DNA from: Candidatus Didemnitutus sp.
Lineage (GTDB): Bacteria; Verrucomicrobiota; Verrucomicrobiia; Opitutales; Opitutaceae
DNA: 6,522 nt
Assembly: GCA_030682505.1 (NCBI GenBank)
Contig: JAUXOH010000450.1
Span: forward strand, 1 to 6,522
Direction of reading: 5' to 3'
Part shown: positions 1 through 6,042 of the stretch, piece by piece
How positions within the stretch are numbered: the first letter of the stretch is position 1
Layout of the letters: each line of letters opens with the position of its first letter
The notes under the pieces: model-generated
Told to the model about the DNA's origin: nothing
Databases searched by the model: none
Seen by the model: the letters and a program-made list of their open reading frames with translations, nothing else
Program-made: the position numbers and the translations under genes

Positions 1-396
1 TGAGCCCCACACCGGCGAGAAAATGAACTGCATGAAGGAATAGACCGAGCCGAGCAGTCCGGCAAACAGGGCGCCGGTGACCATCTCGGGCACATGGGTG
101 GTGTGGGCGACCGACTGCAGTTGCGCAAACAGCGCGGAGAAGAGTCCGCCCTCCGGTTCATGCGCGATGTAATACCGCAACAATTCGGGACCGAGGGGAA
201 AGAAAATCGAAAACCCGATCAGGTCGATGTAGAGCGTCAGGAAAATGACACCGAGCGAAAGTGGCTTCTGCGGGGAGACGGGCGTGGACACAGGAAGGGA
301 CACGTTGGGGGAAAGTGGCGACTGCGCAAAGTCTCTTTCACGACGATTTTGCGCTCCGGTCGCACCCACCCCCGGGGGCGCGGGTTCCCCCGTCAT
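1..396 (-). CDS. MFS transporter, Tet-like family (N-terminal part; 3' end outside window)
   Basis: The visible part is 132 codons from ATG 396-394 to the window edge. It begins with a polar, proline-rich stretch of about 48 residues. A hydrophobic first membrane segment follows (LGVIFLTLYIDLIGFSIFFP, about residues 48-67), then a hydrophilic stretch (about 68-105), then a second segment containing GALFAGLLGSVYSFMQFIF. The read ends in SPVWG, just where this family continues into the cytoplasmic loop after TM2. The DLIGFS and FSPVWG blocks are typical of Tet(A)-like proton-coupled drug/metabolite exporters in the inner membrane; the substrate cannot be told. The long N-terminal extension is unusual, since TM1 normally starts within about 15 residues. 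GTG 303-301 or GTG 291-289 would give a more typical start, but neither has a ribosome binding site. The gene starts 11 bases after the upstream kinase stop, which suggests one transcript. The family call is firm; substrate and start are not. Confidence 0.88.
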   Translation of the reverse strand, partial: MTGEPAPPGVGATGAQNRRERDFAQSPLSPNVSLPVSTPVSPQKPLSLGVIFLTLYIDLIGFSIFFPLGPELLRYYIAHEPEGGLFSALFAQLQSVAHTTHVPEMVTGALFAGLLGSVYSFMQFIFSPVWGS

Positions 397-407
397 CGTC
401 ACGCAGC

Positions 408-3131
408 CTAGGAGGCCAGATGGGTGGCAATGAGGCTGAGCAGATGCTCCACTTCAAAGGGCTTCTGGACGAAAGCCACCGCGCCCTGTTTCAAGCAACG
501 CTTGGTCGCGTCGTTCTCGCTGTATCCACTCATCAGGATCACCTTCAGGCGGCCGTCGATCTCGCGGATCTGTCGCAGAGTCTCTTCGCCGGAAAGAATT
601 GGCATCGTGAGATCGAGCAGGACGAGGTCGATCTGGGTTCGATTTGCGCGCACGAGCTTGATTGCGGCCAGACCGTCGGGCGCTTCGAGAACCTTGAGCC
701 CGGTCTTGCCCAAGACGATGCCGGTGATCTCCCGCACAAACGTTTCGTCATCAACCACCAACACCGTGCCCTTGAGTTCGGGCAAAAAATTTCCGACCGG
801 CAGGACGGGCGCCATGGTCGAAAGGTTCGTCGTGGGGATCTCGGCTTCCGCCACCGGCAGGAGCAAACGAAAAATCGTGCCTTTCCCGATCCCGCTTTCC
901 ACAAAAAGTGCGCCTTGGTGAGAGCGCACGATGCCGAGCACCGCGGCCAGACCCAGGCCGCGCCCGGCAAACCGCGTGGTGAAAAACGGTTCGAATATTT
1001 GCGGGATCAGCTCGGGGGGCATGCCATTTCCGTTGTCGCGCACTTCCATGCCGACATAGAGGCCGCCGGGCAGACTCGGGTTTTGCACCGCCCGGCTCAG
1101 TTGCTCGGTCGATGCCTGCTCCGTGAACGTGGACAGTTGAATCTCTCCGGGCCGCTCGCCAATCGCCTCCGCGGCATTGAGCACCAGATTCATCACGATT
1201 TGTCTGAGTTGCGTGGCGTCGCCAAAGATCGCGGGCAACGTCGGCGCCAACGTGAGGTGCAGACGGGTGCTCTTGTTGACGGACACTTCCAGCAGGGAGG
1301 CGGTCTCCTTGACGAGATCGGAGAGGTTGAACCGGTGGGAAACAAAATTGCCCTTGCCGGCGTAGGCCAACATCTGGGCGCAAAGTTCGGCGGCGCGCCG
1401 GGCGGCCTCTTCAATCTGTTGCAGTTGCGGAGTCGCCGGGCTGTTTCGGGGCAGCTGATGCCGCGCGAGGGTGGCGTTGCCCAACACGGCCGTGAGAATG
1501 TTGTTGAAATCATGCGCAATCCCGCCGGCCAGCACGCCGAGGCTCTCCAGCTTTTGGGTTTGCAGCAGCTGCCGCTCGAAAGCGATGCGTTCCTTCTCGG
1601 CGTTCAGGCGATCGGTGATATCCGTCGCGATGCCGCACAGCCCGTAAGTAACGTGGTTGGAATCGCGCAGGAGAAACTTCTGCACGATGGACGTGGTGAT
1701 CCCCCGGGGTGAATTGAAGCTCTCCTCAAACTCAATCGCCTCATTCCGGGTGATGACTTGTTGGTCATGCTCCACGAAAACGGACGCGAATTCCGGGGGG
1801 AACATCTCCTGATCCGAATGGCCAATGATTTCGACCCGGGGCCGGCCGCACACTTGCTCAAATCTGTCGTTACACTGGGTGTAGCGCCCCTGCAGATCCT
1901 TCACAAAGATGGCCGCGGAGCTGTTGGCGAGGATCGCTTCCAGCCGCTGCTCGCTGGCTTGGAGCGCCAATTCGGCTTCCCGCCGTCGGCGGATGTCTTC
2001 TTCGAGCTCGGACTTGGTCTGCTCCAGCTCCTCGGTGCGGGTGGCGACTTGCCGTTCAATCTCCTCGTTGCGCCGTAGAAGGGTGTGAAGCAGCAGGGCG
2101 ATGACACCCGTTGAGACCAGCCCGATGAGAAAAACCAGCTTGGGTAGAATTGTCTGTTGTCGGGCTCGCCACACCGGGTTGATTTCAGCAAAAAACTCCC
2201 AACGGCGGCCGCCAAGTTCGATAATTTGCCGATACGTTAGGTTTGCTGGCATGCCCAAGCGTTCGGGAAACGGCGTGCTGTCGTTACCCGCTCGATTGAC
2301 GTAGAGTAAAGCGCTATCAGGTGAGGGGGCATCGAGATCAGTGTAGTAAACGAGCAGCGCGGCGTCGGGGCGGTTGCGATGGGGCTGCGAGAGCATGGTC
2401 TCGATGCGAAACACAATCTGCACGAAGCCGCGAAAACCGTCCGAGTTGTCCGGACGGATTGTGCCAAAAAGCGGTGCGGCAAAAACGACTCCCTGCTCGG
2501 TGCCAGGCTCGGCAGCTTGGGCAAGGCGGAACTGATGGGTCACCACCATGCGCCGTTCGCGCCGGGCCGTGACCAGAATGCCGCCGATCGGAGAGCGGGA
2601 ATTGGCGTAGCCGAGCGCCGCTTCATTTTTTTCGAGCGGCACGATCAGTCGAATGATCGTGTAGTCCTCGAACCGCGCTGAAGGTCTGAGTCCACCCGCC
2701 CCGTCGGGCTCGCGCACCGTAAAACCAGGATAGTCTTCACGGGCCGCCCGCTCAAACTCGTCCCGTTCGTGATCCTCCACGAAGGCGACCCACTGCAAGG
2801 CTTGAACGGCCGGGTGCCGGACCAGAATATCAGCGCAAACGCGTTCAAACTCCTGGCGGGTCAGTTGCGCTGAATTGATGAAGAGGCTGCGCAGGTTGAG
2901 CACCATCTCCTCGTAGAGACGGATACGCTCGCGACTCGCGTGGGCTTGGGACTCGGCCCGACGCTGGAAAGAGGCAGCAATGCGATCATCCTCGATCCGC
3001 TGCACGGAGCGCCACGAGACCAAAGCAATGATCAGGCCGATGACTACGACGGCTCCCAGCAACCATCGGTGGTAGTGGAAAAGAGAGGGCAATCCTCTCC
3101 TGGTTTTCGGCGATTGCACTGGAACAAGCAT
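408..3131 (-). CDS. Membrane hybrid sensor histidine kinase (CHASE-PAS-HisKA-HATPase-REC)
   Basis: The product is 907 residues from ATG 3131-3129 to TAG 410-408. Order: TM1 about 23-40; a periplasmic CHASE-type ligand sensor about 45-315 (blocks RHPAVQALQWVAF and YPGFTVREPDG); TM2 about 332-352; a charged coiled coil about 354-399; a PAS domain about 395-508; HisKA with the phospho-acceptor His540 in GGIAHDFNN; HATPase with N-box Asn648/652 (NLVLNAAEAIG), G1 DNGNGMP at 699 and G2 GRGLGLAAV at 723; and a C-terminal receiver with acidic pair Asp794/795, phospho-acceptor Asp840 (LLDLTMP) and Lys890 (QKPFE). All catalytic residues are present. There is no DNA-binding output, so signalling should pass through a phosphotransfer protein or another regulator not seen here. 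The frame stays open upstream to 3329, but that part overlaps the end of the remnant kinase and has no sensor-kinase character, so the ATG just before TM1 was chosen. The 86 bases before it show no clear promoter. Confidence 0.93.
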   Translation of the reverse strand: MLVPVQSPKTRRGLPSLFHYHRWLLGAVVVIGLIIALVSWRSVQRIEDDRIAASFQRRAESQAHASRERIRLYEEMVLNLRSLFINSAQLTRQEFERVCADILVRHPAVQALQWVAFVEDHERDEFERAAREDYPGFTVREPDGAGGLRPSARFEDYTIIRLIVPLEKNEAALGYANSRSPIGGILVTARRERRMVVTHQFRLAQAAEPGTEQGVVFAAPLFGTIRPDNSDGFRGFVQIVFRIETMLSQPHRNRPDAALLVYYTDLDAPSPDSALLYVNRAGNDSTPFPERLGMPANLTYRQIIELGGRRWEFFAEINPVWRARQQTILPKLVFLIGLVSTGVIALLLHTLLRRNEEIERQVATRTEELEQTKSELEEDIRRRREAELALQASEQRLEAILANSSAAIFVKDLQGRYTQCNDRFEQVCGRPRVEIIGHSDQEMFPPEFASVFVEHDQQVITRNEAIEFEESFNSPRGITTSIVQKFLLRDSNHVTYGLCGIATDITDRLNAEKERIAFERQLLQTQKLESLGVLAGGIAHDFNNILTAVLGNATLARHQLPRNSPATPQLQQIEEAARRAAELCAQMLAYAGKGNFVSHRFNLSDLVKETASLLEVSVNKSTRLHLTLAPTLPAIFGDATQLRQIVMNLVLNAAEAIGERPGEIQLSTFTEQASTEQLSRAVQNPSLPGGLYVGMEVRDNGNGMPPELIPQIFEPFFTTRFAGRGLGLAAVLGIVRSHQGALFVESGIGKGTIFRLLLPVAEAEIPTTNLSTMAPVLPVGNFLPELKGTVLVVDDETFVREITGIVLGKTGLKVLEAPDGLAAIKLVRANRTQIDLVLLDLTMPILSGEETLRQIREIDGRLKVILMSGYSENDATKRCLKQGAVAFVQKPFEVEHLLSLIATHLAS

Positions 3132-3217
3132 TGGGAGGGTGGAGGCGCGGGTCAGCAACCAATTAGACTGCGCGAGGCCGGGAATTTGCGCGATTGTGAC
3201 GTGATGGATGGGTGAAA

Positions 3218-4120
3218 TCACGAAATGTGGTGCCGCACCCGGCCGAACAATTCGTGCATCTCGAATGGCTTGGGAATGAAATCCGCGGCGCCCCCTGCAG
3301 GAGGCGATGAATGGCGTCATGGGAGCCATATTCGTCCATCAACACGATTTTCTGTTGGGCACCCTGGGCGCGCCGTCGGCGAAACGTCTCTTCACCGGAA
3401 AGGCCGGGCATCGTGAGATTAAGGAGGATTAGATCGATCCGGCCGGAATGTTCCCGGCAAATGCGCAGGGCCTCCAAGCCATCGGCAGCGGTGAGCACTT
3501 CAAATTCGGCACCCCGCAACGCGAGGGAGGAAACTTCGCGGACGAATGCGTCGTCCACGAGCAGAACGGTGGCTTCCAAGGCAGAGGCATGGGGACTGGC
3601 CTTTGCCGGAATCGAGGGCCTTTCAGGGAGGGCTGCCTGCGGTCCGGCTTGTGCGGCGGGCAAGAGGAGCCGGAAGAGGCTGCCCTGTCCGGGCTGCGAA
3701 TTGGCATTGTCAGGAATCTCGCGTTGCCACACGTGAAATCCGGGTTGGCACTCCGCCGCCTCCCGCTCGAAGGCCGCCCTCTATTCATGCCCGATTTTTT
3801 TGGGCCGATCAACGCCGTGGACGGCGGGAATTCGCTCCAGCACGGGCGGACAAAGTCGACGAATTCCGCTCGGTCCACTTTTGGGGAACGTTCAAAGAGA
3901 ACCCGGATGCCGTGGACCATTTCCGCCACGAGTTGCAAGCGCTCGCGTGAGAGCCGGAGTTGCACCGTGGCACGGTGACGGAAAACCCGTCGATCCGGTT
4001 TTCCTCCAAGGTGGCGGTATACCACCAAGCGCCCATGGTGAGCGCCGCGTTGATGAGAAACACCAGCAACACAATCCAGCGGCGATGAACGACGTAGCGG
4101 GATTGAGGAAGAGGAGACAT
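3218..4120 (-). pseudogene. Decayed hybrid histidine kinase remnant (TM-CHASE fragment joined to HATPase tail and REC)
   Basis: Read in three frames, this 903-base stretch gives a recognisable but broken kinase. From ATG 4120 it encodes a membrane segment (RRWIVLLVFLINAALTMGAW) and LEENRIDG. The frame shifts near the T run at 3985-3982 to SRERLQLVAEMVHGIRVLF and DRAEFVDFVRP. It shifts again near 3845 to VLERIPAVHGVDR, then meets an in-frame TAG (3783-3781), after which the CHASE-like AAFEREAAECQPGFHVWQRE continues. Near 3700 it jumps directly to PGQGSLFRLLLP, the end of a HATPase domain, so the rest of CHASE, TM2, PAS, HisKA and the ATP-binding core are missing (about 600 codons judged against the neighbouring kinase). 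The receiver follows (ATVLLVDD, LTMPGLSGEE); its phospho-acceptor position is Asn (AAT 3420-3418). A last frameshift in the G run at 3295-3291 restores DFIPKPFEMHELF and the TGA at 3220-3218. It is inferred to be non-functional as a kinase; a short receiver-like protein from GTG 3732 cannot be excluded. Confidence 0.85.
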
Positions 4121-4184
4121 CGCCAGCGGAAAATGGGCCGAAGAAGCGAGTGGTGAGGCCGTCAGCCACGGCAACGTGCGGCGC

Positions 4185-5453
4185 CTACGCTGGGTAGGGC
4201 AGCGGAAATTTGCCGGTGAGTTTGATGACCTTGGCCCTTACGCCGGCAATGACGGAAATTTCTTGAGCGGTTCCGATTGAGGTCAGCACGGTATCGATCA
4301 ACTGGGCGACCTGCTCAAACTCGGCTTCCTTGAAACCGCGCGTCGTCATGGCCGGTGAACCGAGCCGAATGCCCGAGGCCTGAAAGGGCGAGCGGGTCTC
4401 GAAGGGCACGGTGTTTTTGTTGCAGGTGAGGTTGGCCCGATCGAGCGTCTCTTGGGCGACTTTGCCGGTGAGATCCGGGAGCTTGGCGCGGAGATCGACG
4501 AGCATCAGATGATTGTCGGTGCCGTCGGAAACGATCTTGTAGCCGAGCGCAGTCATCGCGGCGGCCAGCGTCTGGGAGTTCTTCACCACTTGGCCGGAAT
4601 AGGCCTTGAATTCCGGTTTGAGGGCCTCACCGAAGCACACGGCCTTGGCCGCGATGACGTGCATCAACGGACCGCCTTGGGTGCCGGGGAACACGGCGGA
4701 GTCGATCGCCTTGGCATGCGCGGCGCGACAAAGGATCAGTCCGCCGCGCGGTCCGCGCAGGGTCTTGTGGGTGGTCGTCGTGACGAAATCGGCATGCGGC
4801 AAGGGAGATGGATGATGTCCCGAGGCGACCAGGCCAGCAATATGCGCGATATCCGCGAACAAATAGGCACCGACACTGCGCGCGATCTCGCCCATTTTCG
4901 CGAAGTCGATGGTTCGCGAATACGCGGATGCACCGACCGTGATCATCTTGGGCTTTTCGCGATGGGCGACCGCGGCGAGTTCCTCGTAGTCGATCCGGCC
5001 GTTGTCCTCGCGCACGCCGTATTGGCAAAAGTTGTAGAGTTTGCCCGAGAAATTGGCGGGGTTGCCGTGGGTCAGGTGGCCGCCGTGGCTGAGGTTCATC
5101 CCGAGAAGTTTGTCGCCCGGCTGAAGCACGGCAGCGTAAACTGCGGTGTTGGCCTGGGCGCCGGAGTGCGGCTGGACGTTGGCGTGCTCGGCGCCGAAGA
5201 GTTGCTTGGCCCGCTCGATCGCGAGGGTCTCGACCTGATCGACATACTCGCAGCCGCCATACCAACGCTTGGCCGGGTATCCCTCGGCATATTTGTTCGT
5301 CAGCGCGCTCCCCTGCGCTTCCATCACGGCCGGATAGGTGAAGTTTTCCGAGGCGATGAGTTCGATGTGCTGTTGCTGGCGGAGCAGTTCGCCTTTGATG
5401 GCCGCGTGCACGGAGGGATCCAGTTGGGCGAGGGGAGCAGAATTCAATGACAT
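4185..5453 (-). CDS. glyA: Serine hydroxymethyltransferase
   Basis: The product is a 422-residue PLP enzyme that interconverts serine and glycine, passing the one-carbon unit to tetrahydrofolate in the cytoplasm. It is near the usual bacterial length of about 415-425. Visible family blocks are IELIASENFT (30-39), NKYAEGYPAKRWYGG (53-67), NVQPHSGAQAN (92-102), LSHGGHLTHG (121-130), the cofactor-contacting DIAHIAGL (Asp201, His204), and the PLP-binding Lys230 in TTTTHKTLRGPRGG. Near the C-terminus are NTVPFE and SGIRLGSPAMTTRG. Nothing is missing. The frame is open upstream to 5603, but that part lies within the end of the phosphatase gene and has no SHMT character. ATG 5453-5451 fits the family N-terminus (MSLNSAPLAQLDPSV). 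There is no Shine-Dalgarno sequence before it (pyrimidine-rich CTCTAATCCGAATCTCT). It sits 43 bases after the phosphatase stop and is probably co-transcribed. No riboswitch is seen in that gap. Confidence 0.98.
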   Translation of the reverse strand: MSLNSAPLAQLDPSVHAAIKGELLRQQQHIELIASENFTYPAVMEAQGSALTNKYAEGYPAKRWYGGCEYVDQVETLAIERAKQLFGAEHANVQPHSGAQANTAVYAAVLQPGDKLLGMNLSHGGHLTHGNPANFSGKLYNFCQYGVREDNGRIDYEELAAVAHREKPKMITVGASAYSRTIDFAKMGEIARSVGAYLFADIAHIAGLVASGHHPSPLPHADFVTTTTHKTLRGPRGGLILCRAAHAKAIDSAVFPGTQGGPLMHVIAAKAVCFGEALKPEFKAYSGQVVKNSQTLAAAMTALGYKIVSDGTDNHLMLVDLRAKLPDLTGKVAQETLDRANLTCNKNTVPFETRSPFQASGIRLGSPAMTTRGFKEAEFEQVAQLIDTVLTSIGTAQEISVIAGVRAKVIKLTGKFPLPYPA

Positions 5454-5496
5454 AGAGATTCGGATTAGAGGGATACTCGAAGAGGGGATGCGGGAC

Positions 5497-5988
5497 TCAC
5501 GAAGGACGAGGAGCGAATCGTTTGCGCAAAAAGGCGAGCAGGCTCGGGATGGCCTCCACCATCTCGTCTCGACTGGCTTCGTAGAGTTTGAGCGGACCGC
5601 CAAAGGGATCTGCGATCTCGCGGGTGGCGGTTCCCGGAAGAAAATCGCGCAGCAGATGGAGTTCTGGCGGCACGGGAACGGCTTGGAGCCGGATGATGGT
5701 GCGATGCGATTCCGTCATGCAAAAAACGGCCGATGCCTCATCGAGCATTTCCTGCGTCAGCGGGCGGGCGCGGTGCTTGGAGATATCAATGCCGACCTTC
5801 TTCATCGCGGCGACAGAATTGGCCGAAACCACGTCACCTGAACGGGCGGTCACACCGGCCGAGGCGACCGGCAGGTTTTTCAGCGGTTCCTCAAGCCCGG
5901 CGAGCGCATGAGCGAGCAAACCCTCCGCCATCGGGCTGCGGCAGATATTTGCCGTGCAGACGATGATGATTGGGCCGGGAATGGGCAT
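5497..5988 (-). CDS. Low-molecular-weight protein-tyrosine-phosphatase family protein
   Basis: The product is 163 residues, a typical length for the family. It opens with a beta strand (PIIIV) leading into the catalytic P-loop CTANICRSP: nucleophile Cys11 and phosphate-binding Arg17 in CX5R, followed by MAEGLL. Further family marks are SAGV (43-46), GIDISKHRARPL (66-77), a VFCMTESH block (88-95) and the general acid Asp127 in IADPFGG. These predict a soluble cytoplasmic enzyme that removes phosphate from protein side chains by a cysteinyl-phosphate mechanism. Ile15 lies where the arginine phosphatase YwlE has Thr, so tyrosine specificity is more likely. Arsenate reductase is less likely because the DPFGG acid loop is phosphatase-like. 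The start is uncertain: ATG 5988-5986 was preferred because it puts the P-loop at the usual depth, while GTG 6006-6004 would add six residues. It lies between a gene of unknown function and glyA, all in the same direction. Confidence 0.93.
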   Translation of the reverse strand: MPIPGPIIIVCTANICRSPMAEGLLAHALAGLEEPLKNLPVASAGVTARSGDVVSANSVAAMKKVGIDISKHRARPLTQEMLDEASAVFCMTESHRTIIRLQAVPVPPELHLLRDFLPGTATREIADPFGGPLKLYEASRDEMVEAIPSLLAFLRKRFAPRPS

Positions 5989-6006
5989 CGCAAAAGGGGA
6001 ATGCAC

Positions 6007-6042
6007 TCAGTCAATCGCTGCAAGCCAAAGGGCCGACATCAT
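6007..6042 (-). other. Possible 11-codon coupling ORF between the unknown gene and the phosphatase
   Basis: An ATG at 6042-6040 overlaps the TGA of the unknown gene (ATGA arrangement). It opens an 11-codon reading frame (MMSALWLAAID) that ends in TGA 6009-6007, directly followed by GTG 6006-6004, in frame with the phosphatase. It could pass terminating ribosomes on to the phosphatase start, or it could be chance. No ribosome binding site is seen. Confidence 0.2.

Noticed and set aside
261..1712. A 483-codon open frame on the plus strand
   Set aside because: It lies entirely opposite the MFS start and the intact kinase, whose domains account for the sequence. The product has no recognisable motifs, and long antisense frames are common in GC-rich genes.
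3132..3217. A promoter in the gap before the intact kinase
   Set aside because: No -35/-10 pair with acceptable spacing could be picked out; AT-rich bits such as TCTAATTGG are too short to support one.
3132..3329. Upstream extension of the intact kinase frame by 66 codons
   Set aside because: It overlaps the receiver end of the remnant kinase and shows no sensor or signal character; ATG 3131 lies a short way before TM1, as expected.
3429..4169. A 246-codon minus-strand frame as an intact gene of its own
   Set aside because: Only its middle (SRERLQLVAEM to DFVRP) makes CHASE-like sense. Either side it is a shifted reading of the remnant kinase.
4158..4172. Inverted repeat GCCGT-CAGCC-ACGGC after glyA as a terminator
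   Set aside because: The stem is only 5 bp and no T run follows on the minus strand; too weak to call.
4452..5450. A 332-codon open frame on the plus strand
   Set aside because: It is the antisense shadow of glyA, which is conserved along its whole length on the minus strand.
5454..5603. Upstream extension of the glyA frame by 50 codons
   Set aside because: It overlaps the phosphatase 3' end in another frame and does not resemble an SHMT N-terminus.
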